Of a stretch of DNA of 64,000 nt, positions 26,327 through 34,584 are shown piece after piece. The stretch spans positions 124,001-188,000 of the forward strand of contig NZ_CP139707.1 in NCBI RefSeq assembly GCF_034377145.1. Direction: 5' to 3'. The stretch is from Sulfitobacter sp. OXR-159. Lineage in GTDB: Bacteria; Pseudomonadota; Alphaproteobacteria; Rhodobacterales; Rhodobacteraceae. The translations under genes were made by a program, and so were the position numbers. The notes under the pieces were generated by a model. The model was not told the DNA's origin and ran no database searches. It saw only the letters and a program-made list of their open reading frames with translations. Position 1 is the first letter of the stretch; the number at the start of each line of letters is the position of its first letter.

Positions 26327-26359
26327 GGAACCAAACACAATGTCGACGTGTTTGGTTCC
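26327..26359. promoter_or_regulatory. Palindromic divergent EcfG promoter between nepR and phyR
   Basis: GGAACCAAACAC (26327-26338) and its exact inverse GTGTTTGGTTCC (26348-26359) flank a nine-base centre. Read on either strand the sequence gives GGAAC, 17 bases, then TGTT, close to the EcfG consensus. Each -35 element therefore lies beside the opposing -10 element. The leaders are about 34 bases to phyR and 42 to nepR. Autoregulation by EcfG at this gap is established in the group; full overlap of both promoters is my reading. Confidence 0.8.
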
Positions 26360-26386
26360 AAGAAAAGTAAAAAAGGATTCGACTAG

Positions 26387-27196
26387 ATGAACGATGCGAC
26401 ACAAAAGACCAGCATCAGCGATGAACTGGGTGCCAACATCCCCTACCTTCGCCGGTTCGCGCGGGCGATGACTGGCAGCCAGACCAGTGGTGACACCTTC
26501 GCCGCGGCGGCGCTGGAAGCCATCCTGGTTGATCGCTCGGTGCTCGATGGAGTAGACACAAAGACGGGTCTTTTCAAGGTTTTGTACGGTATCTGGGCCA
26601 GCGCAGGTGCCCCGGTGGAAGAAGGCGAAAGCGGCCCCCGCGCCAAGGCGCAGCGGCATCTGTCGAGCCTGACCAACAACAGCCGCGAAGCGCTGCTGCT
26701 GCACACGATCGAAGGCTTTTCGCATGGTGAAATCGCCAAAATCATTGGCGTGGATGAGGCCGAGGCCGATGAGCTGATCCAGATCGCACATCGCGAAATG
26801 GCTGACAGCACCTCCGGTTCGGTGATGATTATCGAAGACGAAGCCATTATCGCGATGGACATTGAATCCATCGTCGCCGAGATGGGCCACCGGGTAACCG
26901 GCATCGCGCGCACCCGTGATGAAGCGGTGAAACTAGGCAAGGCCGATGTGCCTGACCTGATCCTCGCCGATATCCAACTGGCCGATAACTCTTCGGGCAT
27001 CGATGCGGTGAACGACCTGCTGAACGAACTGGGCATGCGTCCGGTGATCTTTATCACCGCCTTTCCGGAGCGTCTGTTGACCGGCGACAAGCCAGAGCCC
27101 GCCTTCCTGATCTCCAAACCCTATTCGGTGGATCAGGTCGTCTCGGCTGTCTCGCAAGCGATGTTCTTTTCCTCCACGGAAACGCTCAACGCCTAA
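26387..27196 (+). CDS. phyR: Anti-anti-sigma response regulator PhyR
   Basis: 269 residues. The N-terminal half is a sigma-like domain (regions 2 and 4, residues about 10-140, with LTNNSREALLLHTIEGFSHGEIAKIIGV) that mimics EcfG. The C-terminal half is a receiver with the acidic pocket EDE at 150-152, phospho-acceptor Asp195 in LILADIQL and Lys in LISKPYSV. When phosphorylated it binds NepR and releases EcfG. It is transcribed away from nepR-ecfG-kinase from the shared palindromic promoter, and a hairpin follows the stop. Confidence 0.96.
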   Translation: MNDATQKTSISDELGANIPYLRRFARAMTGSQTSGDTFAAAALEAILVDRSVLDGVDTKTGLFKVLYGIWASAGAPVEEGESGPRAKAQRHLSSLTNNSREALLLHTIEGFSHGEIAKIIGVDEAEADELIQIAHREMADSTSGSVMIIEDEAIIAMDIESIVAEMGHRVTGIARTRDEAVKLGKADVPDLILADIQLADNSSGIDAVNDLLNELGMRPVIFITAFPERLLTGDKPEPAFLISKPYSVDQVVSAVSQAMFFSSTETLNA

Positions 27197-27212
27197 GCCG
27201 GGCCAGAAAAAC

Positions 27213-27248
27213 AGGGTTCCCCGCGCATCGTTTTGCGCAGGGAACCCT
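27213..27248 (+). terminator. Terminator after phyR
   Basis: AGGGTTCCCCGCGC (27213-27226) pairs with GCGCAGGGAACCCT (27235-27248) with one internal C-A mismatch and an eight-base loop, then TT. The stem is strong and the T tail short. The GGAAC in its right arm has no -10 element at 16 or 17 bases and is not a promoter. Confidence 0.6.
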
Positions 27249-27301
27249 TTGCATTCAGCGCCCGCGCTGCCTATCGTCAGTCAAACATTCAGGAGGCCCG
27301 C

Positions 27302-27607
27302 ATGGCCAAGACCCCGACCGCTGCCGCAAAAGATCTGACCATCGACGATCTGTCGGACCAGATCGCGCTTCTCAAAAAAGACATCGCATCGCTGACCGAA
27401 ACCTTGGGCGAATACGGCAAGGCCAAGTCGGAAGAGATGCGCGACAACGCCCGCAACGCGGCGAATGATTTTGCCGACACAGGGCGCCTGAAGGCGATGG
27501 AGGCCCAAAAGCAAGCCGAGGAATTCCTGCAAGCCCAGCCCGGTACCGCCCTCGGCATCGCCGCAGGCATCGGTTTCCTTGTCGGTCTTGTGACGGCCCG
27601 CCGCTAA
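27302..27607 (+). CDS. DUF883 family protein (ElaB/YqjD-like)
   Basis: 101 residues from the ATG at 27302 after AGGAGG; an upstream in-frame start lies inside the phyR terminator and is rejected. Residues 15-75 form a charged helix with coiled-coil character (LSDQIALLKKDIASLTETLGEY). A C-terminal membrane helix, PGTALGIAAGIGFLVGLVTARR, is the family hallmark. ElaB/YqjD proteins are tail-anchored inner membrane proteins induced in stationary phase that bind ribosomes in E. coli. One base separates its stop from the next gene's start, the same pairing as yqjD-yqjE. Confidence 0.85.
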   Translation: MAKTPTAAAKDLTIDDLSDQIALLKKDIASLTETLGEYGKAKSEEMRDNARNAANDFADTGRLKAMEAQKQAEEFLQAQPGTALGIAAGIGFLVGLVTARR

Positions 27608-27608
27608 G

Positions 27609-27959
27609 ATGCTTTCCTCGGTGATGAACCATCTGCGCGGCTCCCTGCGGCGTGTGCTGCGCACCGCGATGCTCAGCGCAGGGGCCGCGCTCTTTCTGCT
27701 GATCGGGCTGCTGTTTCTCACGCTTGCGGCATGGCTTTATCTCATCACCGTCACCACAGCGCTCACCGCCGCGCTGATCCTCGGCGCGGTCTATTTCGGT
27801 GTTGGTTTCCTCTTGCTTGCCATGGCCGGATCCGACCGCGCGCCCGCCGCTCAGGCCCCCCGTCAGGAAGACCCCTCCGCGACCGAACATGACGGTCTCA
27901 AGAACTTGGTCATGGCATTTCTGGCTGGCATAACCGCGGGTCAGAAAGCGCGCCGTTAA
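27609..27959 (+). CDS. Phage holin family / YqjE-like membrane protein
   Basis: 116 residues with two strong membrane helices (about 22-46 and 50-73, AGAALFLLIGLLFLTLAAWLYLI and ALILGAVYFGVGFLLLAMAG). A polar tail of about 40 residues ends in Lys-Ala-Arg-Arg. The pattern fits the YqjE/holin-X group of small inner membrane proteins, which partner DUF883 proteins; no phage genes are near. Its last 50 bases overlap, tail to tail, the minus-strand degenerate receiver gene. Confidence 0.75.
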   Translation: MLSSVMNHLRGSLRRVLRTAMLSAGAALFLLIGLLFLTLAAWLYLITVTTALTAALILGAVYFGVGFLLLAMAGSDRAPAAQAPRQEDPSATEHDGLKNLVMAFLAGITAGQKARR

Positions 27960-28281
27960 CAGCGCTGAGAAGATTGCCACTGGAAAAGGGGCGGGTGATG
28001 AACCTCAGCCTCCTTTCGGCCTCCGCCAATCGGGGCGTATCGTTCATGATACAGACGATTGGAAACCACTCCCGCAGGTTCGACAAATCCGACAGATGCT
28101 GGTGCAACTGATCGCGCCGCAGCGACAGGACCGCGAATTCGATGTTGTCGATGTTCTCCACCAGCTTGCTGAGATCAAACGTCTCTAAAACGCGAATTTG
28201 CGATTGCGGAAACGCAGCAGAAAGCGTTTCATTTATGTCTGAACAGACCAACGGGTCCGGTTCGTAGATCAAAATCGACAT
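27910..28281 (-). CDS. Degenerate receiver-domain protein (pseudo-receiver)
   Basis: 123 residues from the ATG at 28281 after GGGGGAAG; a longer frame upstream would cover the divergent promoter region. The fold follows a CheY-like receiver: an acidic start (IYEPDPLV), alternating helices and strands, and a late RPF motif. The phospho-acceptor position in FAVLSLRR is Ser53 instead of Asp, and the conserved Lys before the proline is Arg97, so ordinary phosphorylation is not expected. It is divergent from a Crp/Fnr regulator with 90 bases between them. Function unknown; perhaps a stand-alone protein-interaction module. Confidence 0.7.
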   Translation of the reverse strand: MSILIYEPDPLVCSDINETLSAAFPQSQIRVLETFDLSKLVENIDNIEFAVLSLRRDQLHQHLSDLSNLREWFPIVCIMNDTPRLAEAERRLRFITRPFSSGNLLSAVNGALSDPRLCQPEMP

Positions 28282-28371
28282 GGTCTTCCCCCGGGTTAGC
28301 AAAGTTGTCGATTTAGGGGGCGCGCCACGAGGGCGCATTAAACTAAGACATAAGAAGGCAAATTTTATCTG

Positions 28372-29100
28372 ATGACGACACAATGCCGCTATTGCCCTCT
28401 CCGTCGCAAAGATGCCTTCCTGCCGATGTCGAAAGATGAAGTGAACTTCATGGAGAAGTTCAAGTCCGGTGAGCTGACGGTTGAGCCGGGCACGCCGATC
28501 CTGCTTGAGGGGTCAAACTCGCCCCAGCTTTACACCGCGCTGACCGGGATGGGCATCCGCGACAAGACCTTGGAAAACGGCAACCGGCAGGTCATCAGCT
28601 TTGTCTTCCCCGGCGATTTCATCGGCCTGCAGGCAGGCATCATGGGTGAAATGGGCCATTCCGTCGAAGCCCGGACCCATATGCGGCTTTGCGTTTTCAA
28701 CCGCAGCGAGTTCTGGAATTTCTTCAAGAACCACCCCGAACGCGCCTTTGACATCACTTGGTTGGCCGCGATCGAAGAACATTTCATGGGCGAAGTCCTT
28801 GCCACCATTGGCCAACGCACCGCGATGCAGGCCATCGCTTGGGCGATGGTCAAGATTTTCGAACGTGGCCAGTCGCTGGGGATGGTCACCCACAACCAGA
28901 TGCTGCTGCCCTATTCACAACGCGATCTGGCCGATGCGCTTGGCCTGTCGGTGGTGCACACCAACAAAACCCTCGGTGCCCTGAAAGAACGCCAGTTGCT
29001 TTCGTGGTCCGACAGGGTGCTTCAGATCAACGACCTCGCCGCCTTGGCGAAAGCGGGGGTGACCGAACTTGAGGGTCGCCAAAAGCGCCCCCTGCTTTAA
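28372..29100 (+). CDS. Crp/Fnr family transcriptional regulator
   Basis: 242 residues. The cyclic-nucleotide-binding-like beta barrel is at about 25-125 and the winged helix at about 165-225 (YSQRDLADALGLSVVHTNKTLGALKERQLLSW). The N-terminus has C-x-x-C (Cys5, Cys8) and there is Cys107 in RLCVFNR. FNR-type clusters need four cysteines, and only these three are seen, so oxygen sensing by an iron-sulfur cluster is doubtful. The recognition helix lacks the E-x-x-S-R of FNR, so the target site probably differs. Divergent from the pseudo-receiver gene. Confidence 0.88.
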   Translation: MTTQCRYCPLRRKDAFLPMSKDEVNFMEKFKSGELTVEPGTPILLEGSNSPQLYTALTGMGIRDKTLENGNRQVISFVFPGDFIGLQAGIMGEMGHSVEARTHMRLCVFNRSEFWNFFKNHPERAFDITWLAAIEEHFMGEVLATIGQRTAMQAIAWAMVKIFERGQSLGMVTHNQMLLPYSQRDLADALGLSVVHTNKTLGALKERQLLSWSDRVLQINDLAALAKAGVTELEGRQKRPLL

Positions 29101-29103
29101 CAG

Positions 29104-30048
29104 CTACTCTTGCGTGATATCGATAAAGGTATCTGCGGCCTCGGCCCCACGTTGCCCGCGCGGTTTGGCCGGGCCGATGGTGCTGTCCGGGCGCGTCCGG
29201 CGTTCGACCTGCGCGTTCAGGGCCGCGCCGAATAGGATCAGAAAACTGCTGATCCAAAGCCAGACCAACATCGCAATCACAGCCCCGATCGAGCCATAGA
29301 CCTGATTGTAGTTGCCGAAATTGGCGACGTAATAGGAAAACCCGATCGAAAGCACCGCCCAAGACATCACCGCCAAAATCGCCCCGCTGCTAAGCCAAGG
29401 CAATCGCGCCGCGCGCCGGTTCGGCCCGAAACGGTAAAGCACACCCACACCGGCAAACAAAACCGCCGTCGCAACGGTCCAGCGCAGCAGGTCGGCCACG
29501 GCGTTGCCAAAGGGTCCAAGCGGGATGAACGCCAGAATGATGGGTGCGACCACCACCGCCAGCAGCGCCACGATCCCGACCCCCACAAGGCTTACCGTCA
29601 ACATCAAGGCATGAAGGTAATGTTTCGCAGCATTGCGGTTGCGCTCGTTATAGACGGCGTTCAGACCGATCACCATCGCCCCCACACCGGCCCGCGCAGA
29701 CCACAGCGCCACCAGCAGCGATACAATACCGGCCCAACCCAAGGTATCGGCCCGCGCGGTGACCAGCCCGGTCACCTGCGTATTGATAATGTCATAGACA
29801 TCATCCGGCAGCAGCCCGCGCACATCCTCCAACTGGGCAATGACCACAACAGGGTCCGAGATCAGCCCCAAAAGCGCGATCAGCGCCGCCAGCGCGGGAA
29901 ACAACGACAGCATCGCGAAAAACGCCACCCCGGCCGAGATCAGCGCAAGGTTATCGTCGGCCGCTTGTTTTAGGCTCGCCTTGAAAGCATCCCAATAGAT
30001 CGCCGGTCGGGTCGGAGGTCTGCGCAGCACCAATGCCAATCCTTTCAA
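29104..30048 (-). CDS. YihY/BrkB family inner membrane protein
   Basis: 314 residues with six membrane helices between about residues 37 and 285, a family feature, and the segment LYRFGPNRR in the expected loop. An early AGVAFFAMLSLFPALAAL block is typical. These proteins were once called ribonuclease BN but are membrane proteins of uncertain transport role. The C-terminal 30 residues are polar and charged. It lies 33 bases downstream of the FNT channel gene on the same strand, so a two-gene unit is likely. Confidence 0.88.
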   Translation of the reverse strand: MKGLALVLRRPPTRPAIYWDAFKASLKQAADDNLALISAGVAFFAMLSLFPALAALIALLGLISDPVVVIAQLEDVRGLLPDDVYDIINTQVTGLVTARADTLGWAGIVSLLVALWSARAGVGAMVIGLNAVYNERNRNAAKHYLHALMLTVSLVGVGIVALLAVVVAPIILAFIPLGPFGNAVADLLRWTVATAVLFAGVGVLYRFGPNRRAARLPWLSSGAILAVMSWAVLSIGFSYYVANFGNYNQVYGSIGAVIAMLVWLWISSFLILFGAALNAQVERRTRPDSTIGPAKPRGQRGAEAADTFIDITQE

Positions 30049-30081
30049 TTCGGCCCCGGCAAAAACCGGGACCGCTTCGCG

Positions 30082-30927
30082 TTAGCTGTCCTCCACATCG
30101 TCGCGGACCTGCCCCCAAGCAACAAGGGTGAAGATCAACGTGCCACCGATGATGTTGCCGACAAGCACCGGCAGGAAGAAGCCAAAGATCGCCTGACCAA
30201 GCCCCAGCCCGCCATGCAGAATGAGCGCGGCCATCTCTACAGACCCTGCGACGATATGGGTGAAGTCCCCCGCGGCAATAAGCCAGGTAAAGGTCAGGAT
30301 CAGGAAAAATGCAGCCTCATCCGCCTCAGGTAGCATCCAAACGATCAACGCCACGATGACCCCCGCCGGAATGGCCCGCCAAAACCCCTCCGCCGCCGGC
30401 ATGCCCGTCGCGTGTTCCGAAAGGCTGATGATAGCGGGCAAAACCTCCGCCGGGATGGCGGGCGTATAGATAAACAGCGCGGCCGCCGCGAAGGCCCCGA
30501 TCACATTGGCCCCCAGCACAACGGCCCAAAGCCGCATGAGCCTGCACAGAATATTCAGGCTGCGTTCCTGCATCAGGGGCAAGACCGTGGTGATGGTGTT
30601 TTCGGTAAACAACTGCATCCGGCCCATGATGACCGCGATGAACCCCAAGGAATAGCCGAGGTTCTCCAACAGAAAACGCCAGCCCGCATCCGGCAAATAG
30701 GTTCGAAAAATCGCCTCCCCCAAGACCGAAAGACTGATCAGCATCCCCGCGGATATCCCAGACCAGATCAACGACCGGTTGGTGCGGTTCAACTCATCGC
30801 GCCCCTCGCGCCGGATCACCTCATAGATCAGCTTGGGCGACAGCGCCGCCGCCTCACTGACAGAGCGTTCTTCCGCCTCTTCCTGCACGGCAGAGGTAGG
30901 GGGCTTTTTCTGGATCAGTGGGGCCAT
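30082..30927 (-). CDS. Formate/nitrite transporter (FNT) family protein, YfdC-like
   Basis: 281 residues. After a hydrophilic N-terminus of about 50 residues, six helices of the FNT fold follow, with the central histidine in GDFTHIVAGS near residue 220. That residue gates anion passage in FocA and NirC. The long N-terminal extension and the ERSVSEAAALSPKLIYEVIRREG motif resemble E. coli YfdC rather than FocA. The cargo may be a small monovalent anion. No formate dehydrogenase or nitrite reductase gene is near. Confidence 0.85.
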   Translation of the reverse strand: MAPLIQKKPPTSAVQEEAEERSVSEAAALSPKLIYEVIRREGRDELNRTNRSLIWSGISAGMLISLSVLGEAIFRTYLPDAGWRFLLENLGYSLGFIAVIMGRMQLFTENTITTVLPLMQERSLNILCRLMRLWAVVLGANVIGAFAAAALFIYTPAIPAEVLPAIISLSEHATGMPAAEGFWRAIPAGVIVALIVWMLPEADEAAFFLILTFTWLIAAGDFTHIVAGSVEMAALILHGGLGLGQAIFGFFLPVLVGNIIGGTLIFTLVAWGQVRDDVEDS

Positions 30928-31055
30928 TCGCGTTCTTCCTGAAATTCATGGACATGATGAACATAGCCCGCCGAAGCCCCCTGCACAGTAAAAAGCCCCA
31001 GCCTGCTCAAATCGCGCGACCCAAACAATAACGCCCCGCCAATCTCGCCCCCCAC

Positions 31056-31072
31056 GGGGGAGCGTCTCCCCC
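31056..31072 (-). terminator. Possible terminator hairpin after the Hsp70-like gene
   Basis: GGGGGAG (31056-31062) and CTCCCCC (31066-31072) form a seven-pair GC-rich stem with a three-base loop, 54 bases past the minus-strand Hsp70-like stop. There is no T run, so this is weak. The remaining bases of the 30928-31125 gap hold only the upstream region of the FNT gene. Confidence 0.3.
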
Positions 31073-31125
31073 CCTTCAACTTCATCCTTTCTTAAATACC
31101 GATCCCGCACCCTCAACCAAACGGA

Positions 31126-32391
31126 TCAGCCGCGTTTACCCCCCCCACCGGCACTCAACGCCAACCCCTCGACAATCGCCGTCAGCGCCGCCCCCCGATG
31201 CCCTTCCGCGCGCGGAAAACGTGCGCGCATTTCGGCCTCGACCACCTCCATCAGGCTCGACCCGCCGACAAAGATTAACCGGTCCACAGCGCCGGGCGCG
31301 ATGCCTGCGTTCCGCGCTGTCGTCTCCGCTGCATCCCCCATCTGTGCGGCCAGTTTCGAAAGCCGCTTGCGCATCCAGTCACGGGGCAGGGGCAAAGTCG
31401 CGCGGGGTTTGAGCATCGACACGTTGATCACTGGCTCTGCATCCCCCTCGGCCCCTGCGCCATTGGCGCGGATTTTGCCCGCTTCGACGGCAAAAGCAAG
31501 ATCATGACCAAGCTCTTCATTAAGCACTTTAACCAACCGTGCCAGACGCTTGGGGTGTTCGGCAAACTTATGCAATTCCGCCGCCGCCTTGCGGGTATCC
31601 GGGCCATAGAGAAACGGAATTTTCGCCCAAGTGGCCAGATCGTTGAAGATCGCGTTAGGCGCGATGTGGGTGTCGCCTCCGAAAGCATGGCGAATTTCGC
31701 TGCCCATCCCAAGCTGCGGCATCACCCGCCCGATGGACAAGGACCGGTCAAAATCGGTCCCGCCAAGGCGGATGCCGTGGCTTTCCAAAATGTCGATCTC
31801 ATCATTCCCGCGCTGGCGGAAAAGCGTGAAATCAGAGGTGCCGCCGCCGATATCGATCACCAGCCCCAGATCCCCCGGTCGCAGCGCGGCGCGGTTGGCA
31901 AGCGCGGCGGCTTCGGGTTCGTTCATGAAATCCACATGGTCGAAACCGGCCCGGCCATAGGCCTCGCGCAGGTCTGTCAGCGCTTGTGCATCGCGCGCGT
32001 CATCGGCTGAATGAAAGCGCACCGGACGGCCAGAGAGTGCTGTGTCGAACTGCATCCCCGTGGCGGCTTCGGCTTGCGTTTTCACCCGCGCCAGAAACCG
32101 CGCCACAATATCGATAAAGTCCAGCCGTTCGCCCAAAAGCACCCGCCGCTCGCGCATCAGCCGGGTGCCAAGCAGGCTTTTCAACCCGCGCATATAACGG
32201 CCCTCGGCCCCGGCCAGCAGCGCGTCAGAGGCGGCGGCGCCGATCCGCATTTCACGCGCTTCGAAATCGAAAAATACCGCCGTCGGCAGGGTCTGCGCCT
32301 CGGCCTCTAATGCGATCAGTTGCGGGGTGCCGTTGACGGCGATGCCCGCCGCGGTGTTGGACGTTCCAAAATCAATCCCCAGCCTGGCCAT
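31126..32391 (-). CDS. Hsp70 family protein (YegD-like, ATPase domain only)
   Basis: 421 residues. It has actin/Hsp70 ATPase motifs: LGIDFGTSNTAAGI at residue 4, VDFMNEPEAAALANRA near 152, LVIDIGGGTSDFTLF near 178 and a C-terminal LIFVGGSSLM. The peptide-binding domain of DnaK is missing, and length and motifs match YegD, a cytoplasmic Hsp70-like protein of unclear client range. It stands alone, 158 bases upstream of and divergent from a peptide ABC transporter gene. Location near the stress genes is suggestive, but no EcfG-type element was found before it. Confidence 0.86.
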   Translation of the reverse strand: MARLGIDFGTSNTAAGIAVNGTPQLIALEAEAQTLPTAVFFDFEAREMRIGAAASDALLAGAEGRYMRGLKSLLGTRLMRERRVLLGERLDFIDIVARFLARVKTQAEAATGMQFDTALSGRPVRFHSADDARDAQALTDLREAYGRAGFDHVDFMNEPEAAALANRAALRPGDLGLVIDIGGGTSDFTLFRQRGNDEIDILESHGIRLGGTDFDRSLSIGRVMPQLGMGSEIRHAFGGDTHIAPNAIFNDLATWAKIPFLYGPDTRKAAAELHKFAEHPKRLARLVKVLNEELGHDLAFAVEAGKIRANGAGAEGDAEPVINVSMLKPRATLPLPRDWMRKRLSKLAAQMGDAAETTARNAGIAPGAVDRLIFVGGSSLMEVVEAEMRARFPRAEGHRGAALTAIVEGLALSAGGGGKRG

Positions 32392-32550
32392 GACGTTCTC
32401 CTAATGCCTTCTCACGGGCGGTCCGATGCGCAGCGCGCCCGTGCAAAGCACCCGCGATACCCTTCTCGCGCGGGCTTGGCAACGAAGGCTGGCGCGTCGC
32501 GCGGCTTTTGGCTAGCCTCGCAAAAAAATACGCCTATATGGGAGAACTTC

Positions 32551-34035
32551 ATGAACCGTTTGAACCGTTTGATGACCGGTGTGGCCAGTGCTGCATTGGT
32601 TGTCGCCGCCACCAGCGCCTTCGCCAAGGACGACATCACCGTCGCCATGCAGCTTGAGCCGCCGCACCTTGATCCGACCTCTGCCGCGGCCGGGGCCATC
32701 GACTCGGTGCTTTATACCAATGTCTTCGAAGGGCTGACCCGTTTCATGGGCGATGGCTCTGTCGTGCCGGGCTTGGCTGAGTCCTGGGAGATTTCCGAAG
32801 ACGGGCTGACCTATACGTTCAAGCTGCGCGAGGGGGTCACCTTTCACGATGGCACCACGATGGACGCCGAGGACGTGAAATTCACCCTCGACCGGATCAA
32901 CGCCGAAGACAGCGCCAATGCCCAAAAGGCGCTCTATGCCGCGATTTCCGAAGTGAACGTCATTGACCCGCAGACCGTTGAGGTCAAACTGAGCGAACCG
33001 AATGGCAACATGCTGTTCAACCTCGCCTGGGGCGACGCGGTGATCGTGGCACCTGAAACGGTTGAGACGATCAAGCAGACCCCGATTGGCACCGGCGCGT
33101 TCAAGTTTGAGAACTGGAATCAGGGCGACAAGATCACTCTGACCCGGAATGACGACTATTGGGGCGAGGCGCCCGCGCTGGCCAGCGCGACCTTCAAGTT
33201 CATCTCAGATCCGACAGCGGCTTTCGCTTCGGTCATGGCCGAGGATGTCGATGTTTTCACCGGCTTCCCCGCGCCGGAAAATATCCCCCAGTTCGAGGCG
33301 GACCCCCGTTTCCAAGTGCTGATCGGCTCGACCGAGGGGGAAACGATCCTGTCGATCAATAACAAGCGCGAACCTTTCGATAACGTCAAAGTCCGCGAGG
33401 CTGTGGCCCATGCCATCGACCGTCAGGCAATCATTGATGGGGCAATGTTTGGCTATGGCACGCCCATCGGCACCCATTTCGCACCGCATAACCCGGACTA
33501 CGTCGATCTGACTGAGATGAGCAGCTACGACCCTGAAAAATCCAAGGCGCTGCTGGCCGAGGCCGGTTTCCCCGATGGGTTCGAGACGACGTTGCACCTG
33601 CCGCCCCCATCCTACGCCCGCCGCGGCGGAGAGATCATCGCAGCCCAGCTGGCCGAAGTTGGCATCAAGGCGCAGATCACCAATGTCGAATGGGCACAGT
33701 GGTTGGAAACCGTGTTCAAAGGCAAGGATTTCGGTCTGTCGATCGTCAGCCATACAGAGCCGATGGACATCAATATCTACGCCAACCCGGACTATTACTT
33801 CCAATATGACAATGCTGAGTTCCAGTCGCTGATAACCGAGTTCAACAAGACGGCAGAACCCGCAGCGCGGACCGAGATGCTGGCCAAGGCGCAGCGCATG
33901 ATCGCCGAAGACTATGTGAACGGCTATCTGTTCCAACTCGCTTTCCCGACGATTGCCAAGGCGGGTGTCGAGGGGCTTTGGGTAAACGCGCCCACGCAGG
34001 CCACCGACCTGACCGGTGTGAGCTGGGCGGAGTGA
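32551..34035 (+). CDS. ABC transporter substrate-binding protein, peptide/opine family (DppA-like)
   Basis: 494 residues from the ATG at 32551 behind GGGAGAACTTC; the frame continues far upstream but without a start context. A Sec signal (LMTGVASAALVVAATSAFA) precedes an SBP family 5 protein, with LEPPHLDPTSAAAG and the usual GTGAFKFENWNQGDKITLTRNDDYWGEAP block near residue 185. It would deliver a peptide, opine or similar solute to the DppBC permease encoded 0.8 kb downstream. Its own terminator and a minus-strand gene separate it from those genes, so expression is likely independent. Confidence 0.9.
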   Translation: MNRLNRLMTGVASAALVVAATSAFAKDDITVAMQLEPPHLDPTSAAAGAIDSVLYTNVFEGLTRFMGDGSVVPGLAESWEISEDGLTYTFKLREGVTFHDGTTMDAEDVKFTLDRINAEDSANAQKALYAAISEVNVIDPQTVEVKLSEPNGNMLFNLAWGDAVIVAPETVETIKQTPIGTGAFKFENWNQGDKITLTRNDDYWGEAPALASATFKFISDPTAAFASVMAEDVDVFTGFPAPENIPQFEADPRFQVLIGSTEGETILSINNKREPFDNVKVREAVAHAIDRQAIIDGAMFGYGTPIGTHFAPHNPDYVDLTEMSSYDPEKSKALLAEAGFPDGFETTLHLPPPSYARRGGEIIAAQLAEVGIKAQITNVEWAQWLETVFKGKDFGLSIVSHTEPMDINIYANPDYYFQYDNAEFQSLITEFNKTAEPAARTEMLAKAQRMIAEDYVNGYLFQLAFPTIAKAGVEGLWVNAPTQATDLTGVSWAE

Positions 34036-34060
34036 TCCATAGGATTGCGTTTAAGCATTA

Positions 34061-34092
34061 AAAAAGGGCGCGCCGTGAGGCGCGCCCTTTTT
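34061..34092. terminator. Bidirectional rho-independent terminator
   Basis: AAAAAGGGCGCGCC (34061-34074) pairs perfectly with GGCGCGCCCTTTTT (34079-34092) across a four-base loop. The A run on one side and T run on the other give a classic terminator in both directions. It serves the substrate-binding protein gene and the converging HdeA-like gene. Confidence 0.9.
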
Positions 34093-34108
34093 AATTAGAT
34101 GCGAAGAC

Positions 34109-34549
34109 CTATTGGTCTTTGCCACGCAGGTTTGCTGCGGCTTCGCTTACCAGCGCGTCGGGGTTCTGGTTACAGACGACCATGAAGTCTTCCATTTCCT
34201 GTTCCATTTCCGTGTCGGCCATCTCGTCAGCTTCTTCGGAATCTTCGACGGCTTTTGTATTGTCGATCAGGGAATCTTCGGTTTCTTCAGCGTCTGTCGC
34301 TTCAGCAGCAGAGATGTCGCTCGGCTCGGAACCGTCGTTTTTGGTTTCGGTGATCATGGAGCCACCGTGGTCGCCATCTTCCAGTTCGGCAATTGCCATG
34401 GAAGAGACTTTCATTTTGTCTTCATCGCTCAATTCTTGGTACTGGGCGCAGGTCATGCTGGCCATGTCCATGTGAGCAGCGGCGAAGGCGGGTGCGGAAA
34501 CGGTGCCCAGAAGGCCGGCGATCGCAAGTGTTTTCAGAGTCGTTTTCAT
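34109..34549 (-). CDS. HdeA-like acidic periplasmic protein
   Basis: 146 residues with a Sec signal (residues 1-24, cut after AFAAA). Cys34 in MTCAQYQEL and Cys126 in FMVVCNQNP sit as in HdeA/HdeB, periplasmic acid chaperones with one disulfide. Between them lies an insert of about 65 residues (56-122) very rich in Asp and Glu and low in complexity, much longer than in enteric HdeA. The resemblance covers only the two ends, so the family call is moderate. An EcfG-type promoter at 34585-34609 precedes it. A role in periplasmic protein or ion stress is inferred. Confidence 0.68.
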   Translation of the reverse strand: MKTTLKTLAIAGLLGTVSAPAFAAAHMDMASMTCAQYQELSDEDKMKVSSMAIAELEDGDHGGSMITETKNDGSEPSDISAAEATDAEETEDSLIDNTKAVEDSEEADEMADTEMEQEMEDFMVVCNQNPDALVSEAAANLRGKDQ

Positions 34550-34584
34550 TTTTATTCTCCAGTTTTATCTGTTCTCCCGAAGAC

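Noticed and set aside
26293..26361. Longer nepR start at 26361
   Set aside because: The extra residues would be encoded by the promoter palindrome itself and do not resemble NepR.
27241..27265. GGAAC before the DUF883 gene as an EcfG promoter
   Set aside because: It is the right arm of the phyR terminator, and bases 16-17 further on (CCGC) do not match the -10 element.
27609..27959. Holin-like protein as a sign of a prophage
   Set aside because: No other phage genes are near; the pairing with a DUF883 gene matches the cellular yqjD-yqjE arrangement.
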